Below, in pieces: positions 16,528 to 25,802 of a stretch of 64,000 nt of DNA. The stretch spans positions 310,001 to 374,000 of the forward strand of contig CAXXTQ010000001.1 in NCBI GenBank assembly GCA_963665005.2. Reading direction: 5' to 3'. The notes below the pieces were generated by a model that was given only the letters and a program-made list of their open reading frames with translations, searched no databases and was not told the DNA's origin. Position numbers and translations under genes: made by a program. The stretch comes from G963665005 sp963665005. Its GTDB lineage: Bacteria; Bacillota; Clostridia; Christensenellales; SZUA-584. The stretch's first letter is position 1. The number at the start of each line of letters is the position of its first letter.

Positions 16528-17505
16528 TTATTTATTTTTTTTTATTTTTAATTTGCGCGTGCTTCTTTTCTCTTTAACATAAATATCCCATATTACTGCA
16601 AAAGCGATTATAAGGCCGCGTACAACCTGCTGCACATAAGAGTTAACAGATATTAAGTTCATAATATTATTGAGAAATCCAACAACATAAGCGCCGATTA
16701 CCGCTCCTAAGGCTGTTCCTATGCCTCCTGTAAAGCTGGTGCCGCCGATAATCGCAGCAGTCAAGGCGTCCATTTCAAATCCTTGCCCTCCGTTTGGCAG
16801 CCCTCCGTTTATTCGTGACATATAAACGACCGCCGCTATTCCAACAAGAACTCCATGAGTTAAATATGTTTTTATTTGCACGGCCTTTACATTTATTCCA
16901 GAAGCAATAGCAGCATTGGAATTTCCTCCAACAGCGTATATAGACCTGCCTAATCTTGTATGTATGGTTAAATAATGTATTATTAAAGCTACAATCAACA
17001 TTATAATTATTGGTATGGGTATTCCGAAAATATCACCTTGACCTATAACAACATAATCACCAAGGCCATAAACATTTTGCCCGTTTGTATACCAAAGAGC
17101 AAGGCCTCTTGCGGTTGTCATAGATGCTAAAGTAGCGATAAAAGCAGGCACCTTAAAAAACGAAACCATCATGGCATTAAATAAATTGCATACCATAGCT
17201 ACCGCAATAGCAACTGCAAAGGCTATAAATAAATTCGGCACCGCCTTATATGCAGTAATGGACATAATGCCCGAAAGAGCAACCACAGAACCTGCCGACA
17301 AGTCTATCATTCCTCCGATAACCAGCAGCATTTCTCCGAGCGCAATAATTACGATTACTGATTGCTGTCTTAAAACATTGACAAGATTATTCACCGTAAG
17401 GAAATTTTCATTCGCTAAACTGCAAATACCCATAAATATAATCATAATAAGTACAAGACTGTATCTTGTTTTAATCTTCTGAAAATTAATTTTTTTATTT
17501 TTCAT
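16528..17505 (-). CDS. Sugar ABC transporter permease (RbsC type)
   Basis: A 325-residue permease of the BPD_transp_2 family. The ATG at 17505 follows GGGAGG; a GTG four codons earlier overlaps that site and is less likely. Membrane segments alternate with the typical GEMLLVIGGMIDLSAGSV motif near residue 60 and GGTSFTGGIGTALGAVIGA near residue 250, the EAA-like coupling region. It pairs with the double-domain ATPase and the binding lipoprotein. A single permease gene implies a homodimer, as for ribose-type importers. Confidence 0.93.
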   Translation of the reverse strand: MKNKKINFQKIKTRYSLVLIMIIFMGICSLANENFLTVNNLVNVLRQQSVIVIIALGEMLLVIGGMIDLSAGSVVALSGIMSITAYKAVPNLFIAFAVAIAVAMVCNLFNAMMVSFFKVPAFIATLASMTTARGLALWYTNGQNVYGLGDYVVIGQGDIFGIPIPIIIMLIVALIIHYLTIHTRLGRSIYAVGGNSNAAIASGINVKAVQIKTYLTHGVLVGIAAVVYMSRINGGLPNGGQGFEMDALTAAIIGGTSFTGGIGTALGAVIGAYVVGFLNNIMNLISVNSYVQQVVRGLIIAFAVIWDIYVKEKRSTRKLKIKKNK

Positions 17506-17524
17506 AAAGCCTCCCACATTTTAT

Positions 17525-19027
17525 TCAATTAGCCTTAACCGCCATTTTCATAATATTTTCCTGAGTAAAATCTTTTCTTTTGAGCATACCGCTTATTGTG
17601 CCTTTTCTCATAACATATATGCGGTCACACATACCTATTAATTCTGTAAGCTCGGATGAAACAATTACTATTCCTTTTCCTTCTTTAGCCAGAGTCGTTA
17701 TTAAATTATAGATTTCATATTTTGCCCCTACGTCTATTCCCCGTGTCGGCTCATCTAAAATTAATATGTCCGGATCTCTTATCATCCATCTGGCTAAAAT
17801 TACTTTTTGCTGATTGCCGCCGCTTAAATTTTCAATTGCTGTATCAAGTGACGGTGTTTTTACATTCATTTTATTAAAGACATCAGTAACAATTCTTTTT
17901 TCGGTTTTTTTATGTAACCTTCCGTGATAAATGATTTTTTCCAAGGAAGATAAAGAAGCATTTTCTTTTACGCTTCTTATCGGTATTATTCCCAATCGCA
18001 TCCTGTCTTCGGATACCATTACCATCCCTTTACCAATGCTTTGTTTGACTTTCTTGATTTTTGTTTCTTCACCATGTATTTTAATTATTCCTTCATCATA
18101 AGCATCTAATCCAAATAACGCCCGCATTACTTCTGTCCGGCCTGCTCCCATTAACCCGGAAAAACCAACAATTTCTCCTTTTCTTGCGTAAAAAGATATA
18201 TCCCGAAAAACATCGTCTTTCGACAAGTTTTCCACTTCTAATATTTTTTCGCCGATTTCGACTTCTTTCTTGGGATAATGGTTCTCCATCTTTCGGCCAA
18301 CCATTTTTTCAATTACTTCATTAACGGTAAAATCTTTTGCAGCTCTTGTCTCGACAAGCACTCCGTCACGCATTACCGAAATTTCATCAGCAATTCTAAA
18401 CACCTCATCCATTTTGTGCGAAATATATATAAAGCTGACTTCTTTTTTCCCCAGTTCTTTTATTTTATTGAACAGCCTTTCTATTTCCTTAATGGTTATA
18501 GCAGAGGTAGGCTCGTCCATTATTATTATTTCTGCGTTATGCGACAATGCCTTTACGATTTCGATCATTTGAATATCTGAAATACTTAAATCTTTCATTT
18601 TTGTTTCCGGAGAATAATTAACGCCTTCACGCTGCAATAATTCGGCTGCATCTTTATTGATTTTTTTCCAATCAATATTATGCAGTTTATTTTTTATCGG
18701 CCAGTCTCCAAGATAAATATTTTCGGCAACCGTTAAATCGGGCACAAACAACAATTCTTGAAATATCATTGCTATACCGTTTTTTTTCGCCTGAATGGGG
18801 TTGGTAATCAAAACCTTTTTACCGTCAATAAAAATTTCGCCTTCATCCGGATGAAATATTCCGTCCAAAATTTTCATTAAGGTCGATTTCCCGGCTCCGT
18901 TTTCTCCGCACAAAACATGTGTGGTGCCCTTCTTTAGCTTAAAATTTACATTATCAAGAGCCTTTACGCCCGGAAAAACTTTTGTAACGTTTTTCATTTC
19001 CATTTTTATGCTTTTTGCTGTCTCCAT
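17525..19027 (-). CDS. Sugar ABC transporter double ATPase (RbsA/MglA type)
   Basis: A 500-residue protein with two ABC domains. Domain 1 has GENGAGKST and IIMDEPTSA. Its signature is DLSISDIQM, without the LSGG core, as in many RbsA proteins. Domain 2 lacks a Lys-bearing Walker A (GLMGAGRTE) but has NLSGGNQQK and LILDEPTRGIDVG. This asymmetry is normal for the family. It powers the ribose-type importer encoded with it. It is also the intact counterpart of the degenerate protein at 22883-24289. Confidence 0.95.
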   Translation of the reverse strand: METAKSIKMEMKNVTKVFPGVKALDNVNFKLKKGTTHVLCGENGAGKSTLMKILDGIFHPDEGEIFIDGKKVLITNPIQAKKNGIAMIFQELLFVPDLTVAENIYLGDWPIKNKLHNIDWKKINKDAAELLQREGVNYSPETKMKDLSISDIQMIEIVKALSHNAEIIIMDEPTSAITIKEIERLFNKIKELGKKEVSFIYISHKMDEVFRIADEISVMRDGVLVETRAAKDFTVNEVIEKMVGRKMENHYPKKEVEIGEKILEVENLSKDDVFRDISFYARKGEIVGFSGLMGAGRTEVMRALFGLDAYDEGIIKIHGEETKIKKVKQSIGKGMVMVSEDRMRLGIIPIRSVKENASLSSLEKIIYHGRLHKKTEKRIVTDVFNKMNVKTPSLDTAIENLSGGNQQKVILARWMIRDPDILILDEPTRGIDVGAKYEIYNLITTLAKEGKGIVIVSSELTELIGMCDRIYVMRKGTISGMLKRKDFTQENIMKMAVKAN

Positions 19028-19044
19028 TTAATTCTCCTCTTGCC

Positions 19045-19875
19045 TTATAAAATACAAATACCGCCGTCGACAACAATATCAGTCCCGACCATATAAGCCC
19101 CGAGGTCTGTTGCCATAAGAGCAACAGCACCCGTTAAATCATCGAGGCTTCCAAAATGTTTCATAGGAACTGTACTTTCATAAAAATTAGTTACTTCATC
19201 ATTATATCCGTCATGAATACCCGACCAGACATATCCGGGGCTAATGCTGTTAACGCGAATACCGTATTTTATATAATTAAGAGCGAGAGATTTCGTCAGG
19301 TGAAGGACTGCCGCTTTGCTTGTTGCATACGCAACCATATTAGGTTCGTCCTTATACGGAGGATTAACAATATGCCCCGAGATTGATGAGGTATTGATAA
19401 TCGAACCGCCGTGCTTATGCTTGCGCATTACACGCGCACAGGCTGTGTCAACGATCATCACGCCGGTAAGGTTTATATCTATTATCTTTTTCCACTGCTC
19501 GATCGGCATATCAGGCTCATCGCCAAGTGCGCTGATACCGGCATTTGAATGCACAACATCGATAGTACCCAGTTCCTTTACTATTTGTGCAACCATTTGC
19601 TCGACAGACACCGGATCTGCAACATCTCCGCCGACAGCAATTGCTTTGCCTCCAAACCTGCCTGATATTACTTCGGCGGTTTGCCGGCAGCGCTCCATCT
19701 TTGCCGGTATATCTACAATTGCAACATCTGCACCGAGTTCAGCAAACGCAGTTGCCGTTGCGCGCCCTATTCCGCCCGCAGCACCAGTTACCACAGCTTT
19801 TTTTCCTTTAAGCGTGAATCTCTCTAATACTGAAGTAGGTTCTTTAACATTAGTTGTAGCCGTAATCGTACCCAT
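19045..19875 (-). CDS. Short-chain dehydrogenase/reductase, first gene of the sugar operon
   Basis: A 276-residue SDR from the ATG at 19875 (AAGGAG upstream; the frame is open 49 codons further without homology). The cofactor loop is TGAAGGIG, the following Asp (IVDIP) favours NAD, and the catalytic residues are in NTSSISG and YATSK. The C-terminal DIVVDGGI is typical. It starts the minus-strand sugar operon and precedes the ABC genes by 18 bp. It probably oxidises the imported sugar or polyol. It is clearly different from the second SDR at 12981-13757. Confidence 0.9.
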   Translation of the reverse strand: MGTITATTNVKEPTSVLERFTLKGKKAVVTGAAGGIGRATATAFAELGADVAIVDIPAKMERCRQTAEVISGRFGGKAIAVGGDVADPVSVEQMVAQIVKELGTIDVVHSNAGISALGDEPDMPIEQWKKIIDINLTGVMIVDTACARVMRKHKHGGSIINTSSISGHIVNPPYKDEPNMVAYATSKAAVLHLTKSLALNYIKYGIRVNSISPGYVWSGIHDGYNDEVTNFYESTVPMKHFGSLDDLTGAVALMATDLGAYMVGTDIVVDGGICIL

Positions 19876-20157
19876 AATTATAATACTCCTTTTGTAATCA
19901 ATAAGTAAAAAGATAGTCGTTCTTTTCTCGTTCAAATTACTTTTACTTTGAAATTTTTCTATCGAATTACTGTCTATGATGTTAACTATAACAAGAAAAC
20001 TACTTACCGCAAATGCGTCCATATTAATATTTTTGATGTCATTATTAATTTCTTTTAACGCTATTAGAATAATACGGTAACCTTTGCTTGTACTTGGTGC
20101 CGTTTGCGGTATAATAAATATAGCAGCAAAATTCAGTATAATATCTCTATGTAAATT

Positions 20158-21828
20158 ATGGCGCAGTTTCTACTACATGATTGCAAAGGAAGTGTGAAGT
20201 TTTTGCAGGTTTCCAGGCCTAAAAAACTGAAGATTATTATTGTTGACGATGAAATTACGATATGCCAGCTGATTCGGCGTCTTATTGACTGGAAGCATCT
20301 TGGTATTACCTTGGTGGGTGAAGCTCATGACGGTTTAGAAGCCATATCAATGCTTGAGCAGCACAAACCGGATATCGCGATTATTGATATGCGCATTCCT
20401 GAAATTGATGGTATAGAGGTTATCCGCCAATGCGCGAATGAAAATATTGCGACACGTTTTATTGTAATCAGCGGTTACAGAGAATTTGAATATGCACAGC
20501 AAGCTCTCAGCTATAATGTATCAAACTACCTCGTCAAGCCTATCAATCAAGACGAACTTAACCACTCTCTTACAAAAGTAATAGATGAAGTTCGCACATC
20601 AAAGCGTACTTCATCTCAAATAGAATCTATGCATAGCAAACTTGTCGCACAAAAAAATTTAATGCTAAGCTCTTATATCAATGATATTCAGCAAGGAAAA
20701 TGCAAATATTCGGATATTAAGGAAGCTAACCGATCAATGGGAACTAATTTTAAAAATGGCCTTTTTTCTGTTTTTATAGTAAAGTTCGATTTGAAATTCG
20801 CTGAGCGGTTTAACAATAACATCATACCCGGATATGTTGAAAAGATATTTGATGCTGCTAATTTTGAGTGCTGTTACGAGTATGCATTTCTTCACATAAA
20901 CGAACGTATCGTTTTTATCTGCAATTATCCCAAAGAAGCCGAAAGTGCCTTTACCAAAGCCTTGAATTCTGCGTTCCAAAGAGCTTTGAATTATGTCAGC
21001 ACATACGGCTTTTGCAATATCACTATCGGTATCGGGCAAAAGAAAAACCAGATAAGCGAGATGTACTTATCGTATCAGGAAGCTATGAGCGCAATAGAAT
21101 ACCGACGCAAGATAGGCACACAAAAAGCTATCTGGTATACAGAAGATATACCGATGATTTCTTTTAACACAACATTAAGCGATCACGAAAGAAATTGTAT
21201 AAGCCAGGCTATCGGAACGCGAGACGGGGCAAAGCTGCTTTCATTTTTATCGCAGCAGTATAGTGAATATTACCATGACACCAATTTTGAAGTGCGTTTT
21301 TCGCTTCATGCAGCTGCTATCACAAACAACTTTTTTGATATTCTGCTAAATTTCTCATCACAGCCCGAAGAAGTTAACAAGATACGCAACGATTTGCTTT
21401 TTTATATAGACAATGAAATTCATACGCCGTTAATAAAAAAAGAAATGGAGGAAACCTTTTCCCGTTTATTTAAAAGCCAGATTGATAATAATCTGTTTTG
21501 GGAAGACAGGCATATACGAATAGCTAAACAGTATATCCATGACCATTATGCAGATACTATTAATCTTAACAACCTATCTGATGCAGTGAACTTGAATTCT
21601 ATTTATTTTTGTTCATTGTTTAAAAAGAAACTGGGTATAACTTATCTTGAGTATTTAACACAGGTGCGTATTTCGGCGGCGAAAAAGCTTTTCACCACTA
21701 CCCAGTTTTCGGTAAAAGATGTGTGCGGCATGGTAGGTTATGTAGATGTGCGATATTTTTCAAAACTTTTTAAAAAATGTGTTGGCGTTACGCCTTCCGT
21801 TTATCGTAAAATTCACAGCTCGCTATAA
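20158..21828 (+). CDS. YesN-type response regulator with AraC DNA-binding domain
   Basis: A 556-residue protein if the ATG at 20158 is used; that start has no clear ribosome site, and GTG (20194) or TTG (20203) behind AAAGGAAG are alternatives. The receiver domain has the acidic pair VDDE, phospho-acceptor D77 (AIIDMRIPE) and LVKP. A long middle region precedes a C-terminal AraC HTH (about 455-556; ...SIYFCSLFKKKLGITYLEYL). It is divergent from the sugar operon and precedes its kinase by 29 bp. It is the likely activator of that operon. Confidence 0.92.
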   Translation: MAQFLLHDCKGSVKFLQVSRPKKLKIIIVDDEITICQLIRRLIDWKHLGITLVGEAHDGLEAISMLEQHKPDIAIIDMRIPEIDGIEVIRQCANENIATRFIVISGYREFEYAQQALSYNVSNYLVKPINQDELNHSLTKVIDEVRTSKRTSSQIESMHSKLVAQKNLMLSSYINDIQQGKCKYSDIKEANRSMGTNFKNGLFSVFIVKFDLKFAERFNNNIIPGYVEKIFDAANFECCYEYAFLHINERIVFICNYPKEAESAFTKALNSAFQRALNYVSTYGFCNITIGIGQKKNQISEMYLSYQEAMSAIEYRRKIGTQKAIWYTEDIPMISFNTTLSDHERNCISQAIGTRDGAKLLSFLSQQYSEYYHDTNFEVRFSLHAAAITNNFFDILLNFSSQPEEVNKIRNDLLFYIDNEIHTPLIKKEMEETFSRLFKSQIDNNLFWEDRHIRIAKQYIHDHYADTINLNNLSDAVNLNSIYFCSLFKKKLGITYLEYLTQVRISAAKKLFTTTQFSVKDVCGMVGYVDVRYFSKLFKKCVGVTPSVYRKIHSSL

Positions 21829-21857
21829 TTTTTCAATCAGTACTTGGAGAAGGTTTT

Positions 21858-22886
21858 ATGAAAATACGAAAAATCAAACCTAATATTCTATTGCTTTTCG
21901 TGGTAGTGTTTTCTTTATCTATCATCACTAATATAATTTTAAGCATAATACTTAATAATATAACAAATAATTCTTGTATAACCATTGTTTTTATATTATT
22001 ATCAATTATATATTTATTCTTAATACTGATATATGTTATACAACCGCTCATACAACAATATAAACGTATTACAAAAACAAAAGTCGATCCGGGGAACAAT
22101 TTTACTAATACCTGGAAAATGCTGAACAGCCTGTTATCCGGTCTTTGGATAGATATTATGGAAGAAAATCATAAACTTCTCAAAAAGGATTTTTCAAATC
22201 AAATGCTGTTAAACCAGATTCGGTTTAATACGCTTCAAAGCCAGATAAACCCTCATTTTCTATATAACTCAATCGACTCTATAAGAGGCTTTGCAATGAT
22301 TGAAAACTCACAAAAAATTGCGGAAATGGCTGAGGCGCTAGCTTCATTTTTCCGTTATAATATAAGTCACGATACTGATATAGTAGAGCTTGAAAGTGAA
22401 CTGAAAAATATAAATAATTATTTTATTATTCAAAGCTACCGGTTTTCTAACCGCTTTATGCTCGAAAAAGATTTTGATGTTGCAGACAAAGAAATCACAA
22501 AATATCCGATTCCCAAATTAACGATACAGCCGCTGGTTGAAAACGCAGTTTTTCATGGACTTGAACGCCGCCGCGGCAAGGGAAAGGTTGTTATTAGCAT
22601 AGAAAAAACATTGAGCAGGCTTTATATCAGAGTCAGTGATAACGGAATAGGAATGGATGACAGTACTGTCCGTGAATTAAACCGAATGCTCCGGTCTAAA
22701 ATGCCATTGGCAGAAACTAGTATGACAGAATCAAAAAACGGCGTTGCGTTAATAAACGTAAATCAACGAATCAGCGCTCTTTACGGAAATTCTTACGGTT
22801 TAAATATTAAAAGCACGCTGGGGCAAGGAACGGAAGTTGAACTTGTTTTTCCGTTTCCTGCAGAAATTGAAAGCAGTTTAATATGA
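21858..22886 (+). CDS. LytS/YesM-type sensor histidine kinase without a large sensor domain
   Basis: A 342-residue kinase. Two membrane segments lie in the first 65 residues with only a few residues between them, so there is no extracellular ligand domain. The His-kinase box is QSQINPHFLYNSID with H133, the N-box is QPLVENAVFHG and the G-box DNGIGM. It phosphorylates the adjacent YesN-type regulator. Lacking a sensor domain, it must receive its signal through a partner. The next gene overlaps it by 4 bp and encodes an ATPase-like protein related to sugar importers, a good candidate for that partner. Confidence 0.92.
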   Translation: MKIRKIKPNILLLFVVVFSLSIITNIILSIILNNITNNSCITIVFILLSIIYLFLILIYVIQPLIQQYKRITKTKVDPGNNFTNTWKMLNSLLSGLWIDIMEENHKLLKKDFSNQMLLNQIRFNTLQSQINPHFLYNSIDSIRGFAMIENSQKIAEMAEALASFFRYNISHDTDIVELESELKNINNYFIIQSYRFSNRFMLEKDFDVADKEITKYPIPKLTIQPLVENAVFHGLERRRGKGKVVISIEKTLSRLYIRVSDNGIGMDDSTVRELNRMLRSKMPLAETSMTESKNGVALINVNQRISALYGNSYGLNIKSTLGQGTEVELVFPFPAEIESSLI

Positions 22887-24289
22887 AACAAGAATTGCTT
22901 CGCGTAGAAAATATTTACGGGTATTATATAAAAAAAACTATACTTGATCAGGTAACTTTAAACTTTAATTGCGGAGAAATAATTTGCCTGTTTGGCCTTA
23001 ATAATTCAGGAAAAACAACGCTAGTAAATATTCTTTCAGGCTTAACTAACGGTACTTGGAAAAAGAAAGTATATTATTGCGGCAGGCCGGCATCGCTTAA
23101 CAGCCCGGAAGATTCGCTGCGCCTTGGTATATCTTGCATACAATCAACTCCCAAATTATTCAGCAATCTTTCTGTAGCCGAAAATCTTTATATCACTCAG
23201 AAAGTTCCACTATCAAAACGTCTTTATGTCAACCATACAAGAGCATATGAGCAAGCCTCAAAACTATTTGAAAAGTATCAAATTGATTTTGACCCGCGCA
23301 CTATTGCCGCAGATTTGTCTTTGACTGATCAGTTTATTTTAGAGATTCTCAGAGCGACTAATAATAAAGCTAAAATCATTGTTCTTGATTGTATAAACCA
23401 TTTTTCAACCGTTTCAGATATTACCAGGCTAAAGAAGTTGTTATATGATTTAAAAAAATCCGGAATTTCTATTTTGTATACATGCAGCAAGTTCGATTCA
23501 AGTTTATTTTTCGCTGACAGAACGCTTGTTATTCGCCAGGGCCTTCTTGTAAAAGAATTTAAAGCTCAAAATTTTGATATTAAAAAGATTAGTTTATATG
23601 CAATAAAACATCAAAATACGATTAATACCCCTAAAAAAAGAAACATCAGCTCTCCTAGCCTTTTACATATTATAAACATGCGCATAAATGAAACTAAGAG
23701 CCTGTCATTTAATATAAAAAAGGGAGAGATTCTGGGCATAAACAATCCCGATAAAGAAACTTTATATGCTCTTGCAAAGTGTCTGTCCGACGGAGATATA
23801 GATTGCAGGTTTAGTTTCTTAAATGAAAAACCTGTTTCAAACAAAAGGCTTTCTATGTGGCTGAAGAAAAAATGCTGTGTTGCTTTTGATTTATCCATGG
23901 AAACATGTCTATTCCCTAACCTTAGTATACTTGAGAACCTTACTATTTGTATCGGTAACCCTTCCTTCCATTTTCGTTGGTTTATCAGCCAGAAAACAAA
24001 ACGCCTGATAGCTAAAGAAAACAGTAACCTCATTCATGAAAACGGAGAAGAACGTGACCTTATCGAAATGACCATTGCAAATAATATTACTATATATATA
24101 ACTCGTCTGCTTTTAGCCAGGACTGAGCTTGTCGTCTTTTTCAGGCCTGTGCTCGATTTCGACGATGTTTCAAAAAATGACGTTTATATGCAAATTCTAA
24201 GGTTAACCGAAAAACATGCTTCTGTAATTATTCTCTCTGATGAGGTCGGAGAAATGACTCCCATATGTAATCGCATTTTGACTTTCTAA
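22883..24289 (+). CDS. Degenerate RbsA-like double ABC protein in a two-component operon
   Basis: A 468-residue protein with the two-domain layout of sugar importer ATPases but decayed motifs. Domain 1 keeps Walker A (GLNNSGKTT, about 38-46), yet the signature region is DLSLTDQFI and the Walker B IIVLDCINHF lacks the catalytic Glu. Domain 2 has GINNPDKET instead of a Walker A and VVFFRPVLDFDD instead of a Walker B. It overlaps the kinase gene by 4 bp (ATGA). It may bind the importer's permease or ATP without turnover and signal transport state to the kinase. That role is inference; simple decay is less likely because the frame is intact over 1.4 kb. Confidence 0.8.
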   Translation: MKQELLRVENIYGYYIKKTILDQVTLNFNCGEIICLFGLNNSGKTTLVNILSGLTNGTWKKKVYYCGRPASLNSPEDSLRLGISCIQSTPKLFSNLSVAENLYITQKVPLSKRLYVNHTRAYEQASKLFEKYQIDFDPRTIAADLSLTDQFILEILRATNNKAKIIVLDCINHFSTVSDITRLKKLLYDLKKSGISILYTCSKFDSSLFFADRTLVIRQGLLVKEFKAQNFDIKKISLYAIKHQNTINTPKKRNISSPSLLHIINMRINETKSLSFNIKKGEILGINNPDKETLYALAKCLSDGDIDCRFSFLNEKPVSNKRLSMWLKKKCCVAFDLSMETCLFPNLSILENLTICIGNPSFHFRWFISQKTKRLIAKENSNLIHENGEERDLIEMTIANNITIYITRLLLARTELVVFFRPVLDFDDVSKNDVYMQILRLTEKHASVIILSDEVGEMTPICNRILTF

Positions 24290-24919
24290 AAAGATTTTCA
24301 TTACACTATGCCATGCCTATGATAGCTTCAGATATTTTGATTCCCCTTGCTGATTTTAACTTTTGCTTCTCTAAACTTATTAATAATTTATCTGCTGTAT
24401 AATATCTTAATCTCTTAATCAAAGTGAGCTTACCGCTTCATTTTTCCAACCAATGCATTAACTTCTCCAGTGTGTAGCCCAAGATTATCCATTGTTTATT
24501 GCACATATATCAGGGAAAATACCAAATATTAACGTACAATAAACGGTTTTTAAGCGACCCACTTTAGAAAAATATATTTTCATAAACCCCGCTTTTTAAT
24601 GAGTAGAAAAAGGTTAATACTTTTATACACCCAGAAGAGCCCTTTAAATAGGCTTTTCCATGGGACTAGGAGTAACTTAACAACAAAGGATGATGTCCAA
24701 TTGGAATTTCGATTATCCGCGGGGTTCAAGAGATAGCAGGTCCAATTCCCTCTCACCCAGATTAAAAGCGGCTTGCATAACGAATTCTGCAGGTCGCTTT
24801 TTCTTTTTGCCCTATCTGTTATACTTAACATCGCATTTGCAGTTTTTTGTATTATATCTATTCATATTAGACTTCTAAAGAAATTTCAAAAACCCTTTCA
24901 ATCAGTTTTTCTGTTGCTA
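24290..24919. other. Gene-poor stretch with possible decayed coding sequence
   Basis: No intact gene. The minus strand has fragments of open frame near 24300-24500 with basic, helix-like translations that I cannot assign. A strong hairpin terminator lies at 24766-24808. The sequence leads into the direct repeat at 24920. Confidence 0.4.
24766..24808 (+). terminator. Strong rho-independent terminator without an identified gene
   Basis: AAGCGGCTTGCA (24766-24777) pairs over 12 bp (two wobbles) with TGCAGGTCGCTT (24788-24799), followed by a T-rich run to 24808. No coding gene ends just upstream. It may end read-through from the kinase operon, or an unrecognised or decayed RNA gene. Confidence 0.65.
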
Positions 24920-25222
24920 TATAAAACAAGAATACTACAATTAAGCAGCATCCTTGACGAATCTCTAATTCATTTTTTGTATTAGCAAAAGTGGTGGACA
25001 ACCTTGATTTTTGGTGCTACAGCTAATAGCCTGCTAAAAGGCCGCAAAAAGCGGGCTAAAACAAGGTAGAGCCAGACAATACCGAATAACACTCAAATCG
25101 CCCGAAGCCCTAGTATTCAAGAGGGTTCCGAGGCATTGTAGAGCCTTTTGCAACACTCCATAATAATCGTCAGGTTAAACTCCTAAGCGGAAGGCCGCAC
25201 GTTCGAATCGCGCGGGTGTGCC
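24920..25222 (+). repeat. ~300-bp direct repeat, left copy (BMC island boundary)
   Basis: This stretch matches 40345-40646 over its whole length with scattered differences (I estimate about 85-90% identity by eye). Shared blocks include a conserved hairpin (TAGCCTGC/GCGGGCTA around 25026-25055), the string GTGGNGGACAACCTTGATTT and the tRNA-like tail. A short frame ending ...FVLAKVxDNLDFWCYS is conserved in both, but no gene family is recognised. The two copies bracket the IS cluster, the BMC operon and the MFS gene. Confidence 0.8.
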
Positions 25223-25223
25223 A
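25180..25223 (+). other. tRNA-Arg(CCT)-like 3' half, putative attachment core (copy 2)
   Basis: CTCCTAA loop (25180-25186), T-loop TTCGAAT and GGGTGTGCC end. The T-stem has one mismatch (GCACG/CGCGC). No 5' half is present. It ends the left direct repeat and is followed by its own terminator. It shares ATCGCGCGGGTGTGCCAA with copy 1. Confidence 0.6.
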
Positions 25224-25225
25224 AA

Positions 25226-25258
25226 TGCCGATAAACACTGCGTTTTCGGCGTTTTTTC
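25226..25258 (+). terminator. Terminator after tRNA-like copy 2
   Basis: GCCGA (25227-25231) pairs with TCGGC (25246-25250), followed by a T-rich run from 25252. Arrangement and spacing match the terminator behind copy 1. Confidence 0.55.
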
Positions 25259-25433
25259 TTTTATATCCTACCTCTTCTTCCATCCAAAACGACTCCATGC
25301 ATCATTCTGCATAATCATAAATTCCTGCTAACAGGATTCGAACCATCTTTGGCCTTCTGCTAATACGGCCATTAGCAGCCCTGGCATGCCCCCGAGAATT
25401 ATGCCAACGTCCAAAGTTAGTATTGAATAAAAA

Positions 25434-25802
25434 TGAGGGTCCCCCGAAAACTGGTCAAATCATAGTAATTTCGGCTATCTGGTTTTGAGGGTCCCCCGAA
25501 AACTAGTCAGATCATAATGTTAGTAATTCGGCTTCTTGAGGGTCCCCCGAAAACTAGTCAGATCATAATGTTAGTAATTCGGCTTCCTGAGGGTCCCCCG
25601 AAAACTAGTCAGATCATAATGTTAGTAATTCGGCTTCTGAGGGTCCCCCTGAGGGTCCCCCGAAAACTAGTCAGATCATAATGTTAGTAATTCGGCTTCT
25701 TGAGGGTCCCCCGAAAACTAGTCAGATCATAATGTTAGTAATTCGGCTTCCTGAGGGTCCCCCGAAAACTAGTCAGATCATAATGTTAGTAATTCGGCTT
25801 CC
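25434..25802. repeat. Seven tandem ~51-bp copies of an IS3 terminus
   Basis: Units start at 25434, 25486, 25537, 25588, 25650, 25701 and 25752, with a 12-bp stub (TGAGGGTCCCCC) at 25638-25649. Each begins TGAGGGTCCCCCGAAAACT, the terminal inverted repeat of the adjacent IS3 element, and continues with the last codons of its orfB. Units 2-7 are nearly identical; unit 1 is diverged and reads ACTGGTC like the other IS end. Unlike CRISPR there are no unique spacers. Confidence 0.85.

Noticed and set aside
17171..17482. Plus-strand ORF inside the permease gene
   Set aside because: Antisense to membrane-segment codons of a well-supported permease; such shadows are common.
24580..24985. Short ORFs on both strands in the gap before the left direct repeat
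   Set aside because: No ribosome sites, no recognisable domains, and they overlap a strong terminator and the repeat.
25434..25802. Regularly spaced direct repeats that could be a CRISPR array
   Set aside because: Units are contiguous, about 51 bp, have no unique spacers and match the end of the adjacent IS; no cas gene is present.
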